Of a stretch of 64,000 bases of DNA, positions 1-11,044 are shown one piece after another. This DNA comes from Marinilabiliales bacterium. Its GTDB lineage: Bacteria > Bacteroidota > Bacteroidia > Bacteroidales > ML635J-15. The position numbers and the translations under genes are program-made. Under the pieces are notes generated by a model. The model was not told the DNA's origin and ran no database searches. It saw only the letters and a program-made list of their open reading frames with translations. Every line of letters begins with the position of its first letter. Position 1 is the stretch's first letter. The stretch spans positions 1 through 64,000 of the forward strand of contig PKTB01000023.1 in NCBI GenBank assembly GCA_002869385.1, written 5' to 3'.

Positions 1-1470
1 AACATCAGATTCTCCGAGATCATCGCAATCACCATCATATGAAATAAGTTGATTTTCATCAATATTTCCAAATGAGTCTTCATCAGCATCAATATAACAG
101 AAAACTGCATCAAAGCCATTACAATCCTGGTCAATCCCGTCTTCAGGAATTTCATTTCCATCTGGATTTATTTCGGAGTCAGTATCGTCACAATCACCGT
201 TAAAAGGAGCAGTTCCACCTTCGTTTCCTTCAAAACCAATAGCAATATATCCATCCTGATCCTGATCATAATCATTTAGATCATCACAGTTTTGGTCAAT
301 TCCGTCGTACCAAATTTCTATTGCATCAGGATTAATATCAGAGTTAGTATCATCACAATCAAGGTCTTCGCAATAAGTATCACCATCTGCATCATTACCT
401 TTGTCATTTGGACAAGGGTCACCTGAATTACAAAGCCCATCTCCATCAGTATCTAAACCGTCCATCAAAGGTAAATTATCAGCTAAAGGTCCAAAATCAT
501 CTGTGCCAACGAAACAATCATCGCAACCATCACCGTCAGCATCTTGACATGCATCAGGGTTTAGAGGTTCAATATCGAGTCCATCTTCTACACCATCATT
601 ATCATCGTCAGCGTCACCAGCGTCACATATTCCATCTCCATCAGTATCTAAACCGTCCATCAAAGGTAAATTATCAGCTAAAGGTCCAAAATCATCTGTG
701 CCAACGGAACAATCATCGCAACCATCACCGTCAGCATCTTGACATGCATCAGGGTTTAGAGGTTCAATGTCGAGTCCATCTTCTACACCGTCATTATCAT
801 CGTCAGAATCTATTGCATCGCAATTTCCATCACCATCGGTGTCTGTCATGCCCTCGTCGTAACTTCCATCACAATTATTATCAGCACAATCACATACTTC
901 TGTGCCTAAAGGATTTATACTTGGGTCACTATCATCGCAATCGGTTGTAGGATCCATAGATGTAGCTTCACCAAAATCGTCACAGTCACAGTCGTCGCTT
1001 TCTATAGTAGAAAAAGCATCAGGCCTAAATCCATCGTCATCAGCATCTAGATAACAAAGGCATTTCCCATCACAGTTGTCATCTATACCATTGTCGGCTA
1101 TTTCGAATTCTCCTGGATTAATATTAGCGTTAGTATCATCACAATAATAACCGATATAAGATTCGCCAGGATCAATACAATCACAATCTCCGGATACAAT
1201 TATGTTATATGTATCTCCATAACCGTCACCATCAGAATCAACATAGCAAGAGCATGCATCCGAACCATCACAGTTTTCATCAATCCCATTGCCGGGTATT
1301 TCTTCTGCTCCAGGATGAATATCAGGGTTTGTGTCATCACAATCTACATCATTACAATACCCATCATTATCAAAATCAATACAGTCTTTTGTCTGTGCAT
1401 ATGAATTTTGAGAAACTAATAAGACAAAGCTCAAGAATAGAGGCAATATGAGAAATGCTTTTGCTTTCAT
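1..1470 (-). CDS. Asp-rich calcium-binding (thrombospondin type 3 / MopE-motif) secreted protein, 3' end outside window
   Basis: The frame is open from an ATG at 1470 to the window edge, giving at least 490 residues with no stop. It begins with a signal peptide (MKAKAFLILPLFLSFVLLVS, cleavage near SYAQ). The mature part is a chain of short acidic repeats: DxDxDGxxD calcium-binding loops as in thrombospondin type 3 repeats, alternating with NGIDxNCDG motifs of the MopE putative metal-binding type. Two copies of a 175-bp unit lie in the middle. The expected role is a calcium-stiffened secreted or surface protein. In this phylum such proteins usually end in a T9SS sorting domain, but that end is outside the window. 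It is divergent from the type B adhesin at 1676. The family is clear; the specific function is unknown. Confidence 0.85.
   Translation of the reverse strand, partial: MKAKAFLILPLFLSFVLLVSQNSYAQTKDCIDFDNDGYCNDVDCDDTNPDIHPGAEEIPGNGIDENCDGSDACSCYVDSDGDGYGDTYNIIVSGDCDCIDPGESYIGYYCDDTNANINPGEFEIADNGIDDNCDGKCLCYLDADDDGFRPDAFSTIESDDCDCDDFGEATSMDPTTDCDDSDPSINPLGTEVCDCADNNCDGSYDEGMTDTDGDGNCDAIDSDDDNDGVEDGLDIEPLNPDACQDADGDGCDDCSVGTDDFGPLADNLPLMDGLDTDGDGICDAGDADDDNDGVEDGLDIEPLNPDACQDADGDGCDDCFVGTDDFGPLADNLPLMDGLDTDGDGLCNSGDPCPNDKGNDADGDTYCEDLDCDDTNSDINPDAIEIWYDGIDQNCDDLNDYDQDQDGYIAIGFEGNEGGTAPFNGDCDDTDSEINPDGNEIPEDGIDQDCNGFDAVFCYIDADEDSFGNIDENQLISYDGDCDDLGESDV
437..806 (-). repeat. Two near-identical 175-bp tandem units inside the Asp-rich gene
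   Basis: The segment 437-611 recurs at 632-806, an offset of 195 bp (65 codons), with only about three single-base differences. It encodes one DxDxDG calcium-loop block. The near identity suggests a recent duplication or gene conversion. Confidence 0.85.
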
Positions 1471-1578
1471 AATTATTGGAATAATTTGGTTAATTTTTAT
1501 GCAAGTTACAAAAAATACAGATGTCAAATATGTAAATGTGAGTGAGAATACATAAAATATTGAATATAATCTAAAGAA

Positions 1579-1611
1579 ATTGAATAATTAAGCAACGATT
1601 TGTTAATTTTG
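1579..1611 (+). promoter_or_regulatory. Bacteroidota-type promoter for the type B adhesin
   Basis: A -7 box TAATTTTG lies at 1604-1611, and an ATTG -33 element ends at 1582, leaving a 21-nt spacer. This fits the TTTG-N17-21-TAnnTTTG consensus of the phylum. The start codon is at 1676. Confidence 0.55.
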
Positions 1612-1675
1612 TATGTCTAAGTAATGTTATAAATAATTTGTTGTTGTATCTATTATCTACTGCTAGTTTTATAAA

Positions 1676-4600
1676 ATGAAACAAACTTTGTTAATACTAA
1701 TATTATTGTTTCCTGTTTATTTGTTTTCACAGGAAATTTGTAATAATGGTATTGATGATGACTGTGATGGATTAATTGATTTAAATGATGAAGAAGATTG
1801 TTTTTGTGAATATGACGAATCCGTTTTTGTTCCTTCTTTAATTCCAAATCCTTCTTTTGAGGATATGGTTTGTTGTCCGGATGGTCCTTCATATTTAATG
1901 TGTGCAGAAACATGGATGCAAGCTTCTGGAGCAACAAGTGATTATTTTAATACATGTGGTTTTATGGGGCCTGCTACGACACCTTTTCCTGACGGAGATG
2001 GAGCTGCTGGTTTTATTTGTATGCAAGAGTATTCGGAGTTTATAGGTGCATGTTTAACAGAGCCAATGTATAGTGGAAACTTATATCAAATGCAATTTAA
2101 CCTTGCATTTAATTTTATTGATCCATATGGCACGATAGTTAATTCTAATATTCCTGATTTACCTCCAATTGAAATGGTTATTTATGGTACTGACTTATGT
2201 TCGGATTTGCCATTTGATTCATTCTCAGAATGTCCAATTGGTTTTGGGAACTGGCATGTTTTAGGCAGTGTGTTTGTTTCCACGCAGGATATATATGACA
2301 CATGGGGGGTGTATAATATTGAATTTACTACTAATACAAATATAAATGCAATAATTCTTGGACCAGCATGTGATTATCCTATTGGTGGAGAGTACTACCA
2401 AGGTTGTGATGATTTTGGTTGGTGTGATTATATGCCTTATTTTTTTATTGATAATCTATTATTAAATGAGTCTGCCTATTTTGGTATACCTATTACAACT
2501 ACTGGTCAGTTTTGTGAAAATAATCTTGTTATAACTGCAGATTCTGACAGTATTGGTACATATCAATGGTATTATGAGGGAATTGCTTTGGTTGGAGAAA
2601 CAGGACAGACTCTAAATGTCTCGGCAAATGCATATAGTGAAGGTCTTTATCAATTATTATTTACAAATGAGAATGGTTGTGGTATATCCGAAACCCTAAT
2701 ATCAGGTTTATTCCCTGATTTAGATGGTTTGCCTGATCAAACTGTCTGTGGTGCATATGCATTGCCTGATATTACCGGTACTAATTTGTCGGGAAATCAA
2801 TATTATTGTTCTGGTCCGAATGGAACAGGTGAAATTTATTTAAATGATATTACAAACTCTCAAATCGTTTACATATATGATGCTAATGAAGGATGTTATG
2901 ATGAAGAAAGCTTTTATGTTACAATTACTAATGAGCATGAAGTAAATGATTTAAATGATGTTGTAGTTTGTGATGGTTATGCCTTACCAGCTATTACTGG
3001 TGTTAATCTTTCAGGTAGTCAGAATTATTATAATGGACCTGGAGGTCAAGGTGGGATTGTTACTTCTCCTGTAACTAATTCACAAACAGTTTATATTTAC
3101 GATGCTTTAGATGCCTGTATTGATGAAGAGTCATTTGAAGTAACTGTACATTATACACCTGTTATTTATAATATTCCAGATCAAACAATATGTGGTTTTT
3201 ATGAGTTGCCACCAATTTCGGGCTATCACTTGTCTGGTAACGAAAATTATTATACTGAACCTAATGGAGGAGGAGAAGTTGTTAGTTCACCATTGACAGA
3301 AACACAAACAATATATATATATATGATGAAAGTTGGACATGTATAGATGAAGAGAGTTTTACAATTGATATTACGTCAGAACATGAAGTAGATGATATTC
3401 CAGACCAAGTTGTTTGTGGTTCATTTCCTCTTCCAGATATTACCGGTTTAAATCTTTCTGGTAATGAATATTTTTGTACAGGACCAAATGGTAGTGGAAG
3501 CATATTGTCATCGCAAATTGTAAACTCTATGACAGTTTATATTTATGATATGAATGGAAATTGTGAGGATGAACAGAGTTTTTATGTGGAAGTGATAGAA
3601 TCTCCTAATATAAAAGACCTTCCTGATGTGAGTATTTGTGGAAGTTATAATTTCCCAACAATTGGTGGGACAAATTTAACAGGGAATAAAAACTTTTATT
3701 CTGAACCTGGTGGAGAAGGACAGATTTTAGTTTCGCCTATAACTGAATCGCAGACTGTATATATGTACGATGTAAATGGTGATTGTGAAAGTGAAGAAAG
3801 CTTTTTTGTGGAAATTACAAACATCCATTCTGTAGATGATATTGCTGATACTCTTGTTTGTAATTAGTTTTATCTACCTGCTATTACAGGAGAAAATCTT
3901 TCTGGTGATGAAAACTTTTATACCGGACCAGGAGGAACTGGTGAGATATTAGCCTCACCAGTGAATTTAAGCCAAACAGTATATATTTATGATATTAATG
4001 GAATATGTGAAGACGAACAGAGTTTCGAGCTTACTATTGTAAATGGACCGGTTATAGATGAGCTTGATGATCAGTTTGTTTGTAATACTTTTACACTACC
4101 AGAAATTACTGGTGAATTTCTTACAGGAAATGAAGCATATTATAATTCATCTGGGGGAGTAGATTTAATAAGTGAGACAGAGATAACAGAATCACAAATA
4201 GTTTATATATACGACCAAGCTGCAACTTGTAGTGATGAGACAAGTTTTTATATTGAGGTAATTCATGATATAACAACTTATGCTGGTGAAGATCAGATAG
4301 TGTGCGGGAACGTCGCTAATTTAGCTGCTACTTATTCTTATGAAGAATCAAGTGGTTTATGGTCAGGACCTGGTATGTTTTCAGATATTGATTCAGATCA
4401 AACAACAGTAAGTGTGTCACCCGGTGAATTTGAATTTGTTTGGCACGAGAGTCTCTGTAGCTGTTCTGGTACAGATACAATTACAGTTAGATTTGTCGAA
4501 GAACCATTGCCTTTTATTTTGACTGAATTTGATACAATATGTAATACAACATATACATTAGAAGTATTAAATAGTAACTATCCTGGCTATTGGACTGCAT

Positions 4601-7278
4601 ATAATTCTGAGGATAATTCAGTACTAAATCCACAACCAATGTTTTTCCCTTTTAACACATCTTCTTCGTCTCAAGTAAGTATTGGTAATTTTGATGTAGA
4701 GGCATTAATTGTTGATTTTGTATGGACTGAAATTAATCAAGCAGGTATGGTTTCATGTACATCGGAAGCAGTGACGCAAGTTGTGTTTGCAAAACAACCT
4801 ATCGCTAGTGTAGGTCCTGATGACGAAGCAGAGGTCTGCGGGAATTACTTTACAGGCTTAAATGCTGATATTACTGGTAGTGAATGGGCTGATGGACTTT
4901 GGATTTCATCTTTTGTCTCATGTAATTTCGATGATGCAACTAATCCCAACACTGAAGTGACATTTAATGAGTTAGGGATATATGGAGATTCTGCTTTTGT
5001 ACTAGTACCACTATATTGGACAATGTCAAATTATAATTGCCAGGATATTGATACTATGTGGTTAAACATGTACCAACAACCAATTGCAAATGCTGGTTTA
5101 GATCATGCCGATTGTGGATTAGATTCTGAACTTCAAGCTTTTTATAATATTGGACAATCTGTTAATTATATTCCTTCAGGAACATGGTCTGTGAGTTCTG
5201 GACAGGGTGATCAAATCGCAGATATAGATAATACTAATCTTGACGCAACAACATTAAGTGTTTATGATTATGGAATATGGGAATTTGCTTGGAGGGAAAA
5301 CAATTCATTAAATACAAGTTGTTACGATGTAGATACTGTAATGATTGAATTTATTGAGACACCAATAGTATCTGCCGGTGAAGATCAGGACATTTGTGGT
5401 AAATATGCACAATTGAATGCAACAAGTGGAGGAAATCCCGGTGGTTGGATAATAACGCCAGGAGTGAGTTTTAATGATTATACAAATCCAAACGATTAAA
5501 TTGAAGTATCATATTATGGAGAGATTGGTTTTAGCTGGATTGAAACTAATGCATCTACAATTTCAACATTGACCTGTTCCGCAATAGATGAAGTTATATA
5601 CACTTTTTGGCCGCAACCAGAGGCAGATATACTAACTGATTCAGAGGATAATTACACATGTGGTTTTATATTTGATAATTTGAGGTCTGAGAATCCTGGT
5701 ACAGGGATAACTGGTTATTGGTATAACGAAAGCCCGTCAACTGTTTATGGTGATGTTTTTTCAAATGATACATGGGTACAAGTATCAAGCTATGATTGTT
5801 ATGATTTTTATTGGATTGAACAATCAGGTCCATTGTCAAATCATGGATTCTGTAATGATACTGCCGGACCATTAAATATTTGTTTTTATGAGATTCCTGT
5901 TGCTGATGCTGGCATAGATACATTGTTTTGTGGGCTTACCGGAGAACTTTCTGCTATTCCATCTGTAGGAACAGGTGTATGGACTACACCATCAGAATTG
6001 AATATTAATGTTGTTGAGATACATAATCCAAATTCCATAATTACATCAGAATTTTATAATACAGATCCTGGAAATGAAGAATCATATACTATTCAATGGA
6101 CAGAAGATAATAATGGTTGTACTGATTCCGAAACTGTTGAAGTAGTTTTTGCAAGAATACCTGATTCGGATATTATTATTATTCCTCCTAAGTGTTTTGG
6201 CGAACAAGCAATAATTGCTGCAGAGGATTCAGTACATGTGCATTATTCTTGGAACTATTATGGTGGTGATATTATTAATTCTTTGCAAAATAATTTAGGC
6301 GGAAATTATCAAAATTTTGTTTCATGGGATAATAATGCTGGTGAACATATTATTAGCTTAATTGTAACAAGTGAATGGGGATGTTTAAGCCCGATTAAAA
6401 TTGATACGATTTATGAACCTGAAGTCCCAGATTTTGATTATACAATAGTTTCAGATACGTGTTTGTTTAGTAAAGGAGGAGTGCTCATTAACGATACTAC
6501 AGATATTTCATATTTTTGGTTAGATGAAAATTACGGTCCGGAGCCAGGGACAATAATTGTAGACGTTTTGGGGATTCCTCTAGGAACATATGCTATATTA
6601 AGCTCGTATTTAACTCAAAATGAGGAAAACTATGCATATTATATTCAAACTTTTGGGTCTGCCTATTGCACAGATACCATTTTGTTTGAAGTAGAATCAA
6701 TAGGGATGCTTAACGCAGAAATTGAATTACTAACAAATAATATGAATGAGGTTTTGGTCGCACCAGAAGCAAATGCTGTATTTATGAATTTGTCCCAACT
6801 TGATAATGTCCCGGGCAGATGCGAATGGCATTTTGATGATGGTGAGATTAATAAATCATGTGATGATATAATAGAGCATATTTATAAAACAGCAGGGTGC
6901 TATAGCCCTTATCTTGTAATTTATAATAAGAATTTGCCAGAATGTAGGGATACTGCATATCTTGAATATTGTATTCCTGTCGAAAGTTCTAGCTTTATTG
7001 AGATTCCCAATATATTCTCACCTAATAATGATGGTTACAATGATTATTTTCAAGTTAGAGCACAAACATTAACTTCATTTAGTGGTACTATCGTTAATAG
7101 GTGGGGGAGAAAAATATACACATGGGATAATTGGCTTGATTATGAAGCCGGTTGGGATGGAAGACTCTCTGGCGGAACACAGGCTTCACCAGGTGTTTAT
7201 TATTATATCATTAGAGCAGTAGGTTACGATGGTGAAGAATATGAATATACTGGAGCTTTACAATTAGTGGGGAAATAA
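1676..7278 (+). CDS. Giant T9SS type B secreted adhesin (CHU_C / gliding-motility C-terminal domain), three lesions
   Basis: The full frame encodes about 1866 residues once the lesions are corrected. Order: signal peptide (MKQTLLILILLFPVYLFSQ), a NGIDDDCDG metal-binding motif at about 23-31, a cysteine-rich N-terminal domain, seven repeats of about 73 residues (pattern VCGxxxLPxITGxNLSGN ... SQTVYIYD ... DExSF), a long region of immunoglobulin-like segments (motifs such as AGEDQxVCG), and a C-terminal block beginning IPNIFSPNNDGYNDYF, which is the type B T9SS sorting domain of gliding-motility proteins. The frame breaks at an (AT)7 tract at 3311-3324, where (AT)6 would be in frame, and at in-frame TAG 3865-3867 and TAA 5497-5499. 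Homologous repeats continue in frame after each stop. It is probably a surface adhesin attached through type IX secretion. Confidence 0.85.
2719..4266 (+). repeat. Seven ~73-residue tandem repeats in the adhesin
   Basis: Seven repeats share the core VCGxYxLPxITG, then NLSGN, SQTVYIYD and DExSFxVxI. In the sixth copy the residue after VCN is a TAG stop. The aligned residue in the other copies is Ala, Gly, Phe, Ser, Ser or Thr, so a serine TCG to TAG change would explain it. Confidence 0.8.
3311..3324 (+). repeat. (AT)7 microsatellite causing a frameshift
   Basis: Seven AT units encode the IYIY of a conserved TxTIYIYD motif. Six units restore the frame into ...YDESWTCIDEESF; the observed seven shift it and reach a stop at 3344-3346. 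It may be a slippage site (phase variation) or a sequencing indel. Confidence 0.7.
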
Positions 7279-7300
7279 TCCCCACTAAAAGCAAGCTTTT
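7266..7300. terminator. Paired hairpins between convergent genes
   Basis: AGTGGGG (7266-7272) and CCCCACT (7280-7286) form a perfect 7-bp stem. Its 7-nt loop holds the adhesin stop codon. A second palindrome AAAAGC-AA-GCTTTT follows at 7287-7300. It is probably a shared terminator, though neither strand has a long U tract. Confidence 0.4.
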
Positions 7301-10300
7301 ATTCAATAATAAGTTTTTTAACGACTTTGTTAGTTTTGGTATTTATCTCAATAAAATAAATGCCGGCAGGACAGTTCTCAAGGTTTAATTGATAATTATT
7401 TGCATTAATATCTACATCAACAACTACTTTACCTGTGATATCAAAAACTTTTATACTTCTCATTTCATCCATTTCAATGTATACTATACCGTTTGATGGA
7501 TTTGGGTAGATATTGTAATTGTTAATTTCAGATAAAACAACTTTAATATATTCTTCTGTTGTAAAATTCCAAACTTCTGACCATGCACTTTCTACAGTTT
7601 CATATGATGCTTTTACTCTCCAGAAATACTGAGTTTCTGGGGTAAGACTGAGTATATCAATTTGAGTATTAGATATTGTTGCAGTTTGAATATCAGTTGT
7701 AAAAGTTTCATCTGTACTATATTCATATGTATATTCAGTTGCATTTGTAACAGGTTCCCAGTCAAGTGTAATAAGATCGAAGTCAAGGTTTGTACTAATA
7801 TTTGAAGGTGAAAGAAGTACAGGAGTGTCTAGATTATCAATAATTGTACTAAATGACCATACCTCTGACCATACGCTTTCGAGTACTCCGTCTGTAGCTT
7901 TAATCCTCCAGAAATATTCTGTATCAGGATTTAGGCTTATTATTTCAAATGATGTAGCTGTAACAATATCACTTGTCACATCACTTACAAAAGTTTCGTC
8001 AGTTGAGTATTCATAAATATATGATGAGGCACCGGCAACACTATTCCAATCTATTGTGATATAGTTGTAGTCTAAATCAATGGAATTATCAGCAGGCGAG
8101 ACCAGTTCCGGAGCATTTAGCCATAAATATTCTGTTGTAAAACTCCATACTTCAGACCAATCACTTTCTACCTCACCATCAGTCGATTTAACTCTCCAGA
8201 AATATTCTGTACCATATGCTAAACCCAGAACTTCTTTGTAAGTTTCTGTTACCATCTGAGTAACAATACCTGACACAAAGTTTTCGTCATCAGTAATTTC
8301 ATAGATATATCCTGAAGCTCCAAAAACAGAGTTCCAGTCTATAGTTACATTGTCAGGATCAATATTTATAGCATCATCAAATGGAGACACTAAAACAGGT
8401 GGTACTAAATCAGCACTTTCGGTAGTAAATTCCCAAACTTCTGACCATGGCGAATATCCATTTGCATTAGCACCACGAACACGCCAGTAGTATGTTGTGT
8501 GAGGATATAAACCTGTCAGTGTGCCTGATAACATTGATGTTACATATGAATGAATACATGTTTCAAAACTCGGATCTGCAGTGTATTGATATTGATATGT
8601 AACTGCACCTGAACTTGAGTTCCAATCTAGATTTGCTGCAGTGTATGAGATCCCAAGCGACTCATCAGCAGGACTAATCAGAATTGGAGCATCTGTTAAT
8701 TCATATGCAGTTGTGAAGCTCCAAACCGGAGACCAATCTGCTGTGTCATTAGCATTTCTAGGTGCGGCTCTCCAATAATACTCTGTTCCGTATAGAAGGC
8801 CAGAAGCACTTACTTGTGAAGTCCCAGAGGGAGATTCAAATAATTGATACTCAGCAGAATTAAAGTTTACAGATGTGTCAACTTCACATAAATATCCCAG
8901 ACATCCCACAGAATAGTAATAGTCTAAAGTAGGACTTATTGAAATATTTGTCGCACCATTTGATGGAGATGTGAGTGTAATTCCATTATTTGTTGTAAAA
9001 GTCCATGTTTCTGACCATTCTGTAATATCTTCGGAATGGACTCCTCTTGCTCTCCAATAATAAACAGTGTTATAGTATAAATCTGAAACATAAATGTATG
9101 AATTTCCGGTATTCCCGTTTTGATATAAACCGGAATCAAAGTTTGCACTTGTATCGATTTCCCAATCGTAAGTTGAACATCCGGAGAAGTATGCCCAATC
9201 AAGCATTAAATAAACATCCTGATTTGTTGCCCCATTAGAAGGAGAAGTTAAGTATATTTCATCTCTGGTGCTAAAACTCCATATCACCGACCACTCAGAA
9301 GTGTCGTTTATATGACAAGCACGAACACGCCAATAATATGTTTCTCCAAATAGTAGTTCTGACTGATAGTAGTATGAATTTCCTGTTTCATTTATTTGAT
9401 ATTCAGGAGAATCGAATGTGTTTACCGTATCTAGTTCTACTTGATATGTGCCAGATCCAGTTAAAGTACCCCAATCCAATTGTATATACACATCTTGATT
9501 TGTAGAACCATTAGATGGTGAAACGAGATTGATATTATCTGTTGTTGTAAAACTTCTAATGGCTGACCAAGAAGAGGTGTCATTAGCATGACAGGCTCTT
9601 ACTTTCCAGAAGTATTCTGTTCCGTAATGTAGACTGTTTATATATTGATAAGAATTCCCAGTTTCATACATTTGATAAACAGGAGAATCAAATGAATTCA
9701 AAGTATCAACTGCGACTTGATATGTTACTGTTACTGTTAAACCAGTCCAGTCTAATTGTAGATATACATCTTGATCTAAAGCACCATCAGTTGGTGAGAC
9801 CAAACTTAAAATATCACTAGTGGTAAAACTACGAATCTCAGACCATTCTGTTGTATCTGCAGAATGTCTCGCTCTTGCTCTCCAATAATATGTAGCACCA
9901 TATTGTAATCCTGATTCATAGAAATATGAGGATGTAGTGGAATTATAAGAGTATATTGGAGAATCAAAATTTATTGAAGTATCACATTCAACATCGTAAT
10001 ATGTTGCACCAGTAACAGAAGACCAATCCAGTTGCAAATAAACAGGTTGATTAGTTGCTCCATTTGTAGGTGAAACTAGATTAACATAGTTCATTGTTGT
10101 AAAACTCCATGGATTTGTCCATAACGATGTGTCAACAGAGTTTTTTGCTGCAGCTTTCCAATAGTAAGTCTGCCAGAAAAGTAAAGAATTAACATCAATG
10201 TTTGAGGAGTTTATAGCAGAGTTACCATATTCTAAAAGCGGTGAATCAAAACTTGCAACAGTGTCAAGCATATAAATATAGCCTGTATTTCCTGTAACGC

Positions 10301-10997
10301 CATCCCAATCAAGGTTAAGAGAAACATATTGGTTAGTAGAACCATCTGAAGGAGAGGCATTGTAAATCTGATCAATAGTAGTGAAATTCCATGTTGGAGT
10401 CCATTGGCTGGTGTCAACTGAATTTTTTGCTGCAGCATGCCAATAATATGTAGTACCAAAATATAGGTTTGTTATATCAGCATTGGATGTATTAATTGAT
10501 GAATTTCCATGATAAAAGAGTGGTGAATTAAAAGTGTTAACCGTATCGTACTGATAAATATAGCCAAAATTCCCCGTTACCGGATCCCAATCAATATTTA
10601 AGCTGACAGGCATATCTATAGAGGCATTATTAGGTGTTTCATTATCAATATTATCGATAGTTGTAAAACTCCATGTAACAGACCAATCTGATGTGTCAAT
10701 TGCTGTTTTTGTTGCAGCTCTCCAATAATATGTTGTTCCAAAATATAAATTGTTAACTGTAGCATTTGAATTGTTTATTGCAGCTGCACCTTCTAATAAT
10801 ATAGGAGAATCAAATGTAGGTATAGTATCAAGCTGATAAATATAACCTGTATTTCCTGTAACTGCTGACCAGTCTAAAATAACTTCAACTGGTTGATTTA
10901 TTGTCCCATTTGCCGGAGATGTATTTACAGGCGCATCAATTGCAAATAATGAGTATGAGGCGAAGACTGCTAAAAGTATTGTAAAAATCTTTTTCAT
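7299..10997 (-). CDS. Twelve-repeat fibronectin-III-like surface protein with T9SS type A sorting domain
   Basis: This intact 1232-residue protein starts with a signal peptide (MKKIFTILLAVFASYSLFA). It then has twelve repeats of about 95 residues, each with SPxNGxxNxxxxxxLDW near the start and YYWRxRA...W-SFTT near the end, a fibronectin type III-like layout common in secreted Bacteroidota proteins. The last ~75 residues form the T9SS type A sorting domain: YPNPSNGIVYIE, then VFDITGKVV, then AGIYFIE and KLIIE. It should be exported by the Sec system and then anchored or released by type IX secretion. It is convergent with the type B adhesin, 20 bp away. No catalytic domain is visible, so an adhesive or structural role is inferred. 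This very long frame escaped interruption. Confidence 0.9.
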   Translation of the reverse strand: MKKIFTILLAVFASYSLFAIDAPVNTSPANGTINQPVEVILDWSAVTGNTGYIYQLDTIPTFDSPILLEGAAAINNSNATVNNLYFGTTYYWRAATKTAIDTSDWSVTWSFTTIDNIDNETPNNASIDMPVSLNIDWDPVTGNFGYIYQYDTVNTFNSPLFYHGNSSINTSNADITNLYFGTTYYWHAAAKNSVDTSQWTPTWNFTTIDQIYNASPSDGSTNQYVSLNLDWDGVTGNTGYIYMLDTVASFDSPLLEYGNSAINSSNIDVNSLLFWQTYYWKAAAKNSVDTSLWTNPWSFTTMNYVNLVSPTNGATNQPVYLQLDWSSVTGATYYDVECDTSINFDSPIYSYNSTTSSYFYESGLQYGATYYWRARARHSADTTEWSEIRSFTTSDILSLVSPTDGALDQDVYLQLDWTGLTVTVTYQVAVDTLNSFDSPVYQMYETGNSYQYINSLHYGTEYFWKVRACHANDTSSWSAIRSFTTTDNINLVSPSNGSTNQDVYIQLDWGTLTGSGTYQVELDTVNTFDSPEYQINETGNSYYYQSELLFGETYYWRVRACHINDTSEWSVIWSFSTRDEIYLTSPSNGATNQDVYLMLDWAYFSGCSTYDWEIDTSANFDSGLYQNGNTGNSYIYVSDLYYNTVYYWRARGVHSEDITEWSETWTFTTNNGITLTSPSNGATNISISPTLDYYYSVGCLGYLCEVDTSVNFNSAEYQLFESPSGTSQVSASGLLYGTEYYWRAAPRNANDTADWSPVWSFTTAYELTDAPILISPADESLGISYTAANLDWNSSSGAVTYQYQYTADPSFETCIHSYVTSMLSGTLTGLYPHTTYYWRVRGANANGYSPWSEVWEFTTESADLVPPVLVSPFDDAINIDPDNVTIDWNSVFGASGYIYEITDDENFVSGIVTQMVTETYKEVLGLAYGTEYFWRVKSTDGEVESDWSEVWSFTTEYLWLNAPELVSPADNSIDLDYNYITIDWNSVAGASSYIYEYSTDETFVSDVTSDIVTATSFEIISLNPDTEYFWRIKATDGVLESVWSEVWSFSTIIDNLDTPVLLSPSNISTNLDFDLITLDWEPVTNATEYTYEYSTDETFTTDIQTATISNTQIDILSLTPETQYFWRVKASYETVESAWSEVWNFTTEEYIKVVLSEINNYNIYPNPSNGIVYIEMDEMRSIKVFDITGKVVVDVDINANNYQLNLENCPAGIYFIEINTKTNKVVKKLIIE

Positions 10998-11044
10998 ATC
11001 TAATAGTTTTATTTTTTTTCGTTCTTTTTCAAAAACAATGCCGT

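Noticed and set aside
437..806. CRISPR or mobile repeat
   Set aside because: The two 175-bp copies are in frame inside the Asp-rich gene and encode the same calcium-loop block, so it is a coding tandem duplication.
408..1451. Forward-strand ORFs over the Asp-rich gene
   Set aside because: His/Asn/Gln-rich products are the antisense of GAT/GAC-rich coding sequence; the reverse frame has a signal peptide and conserved motifs.
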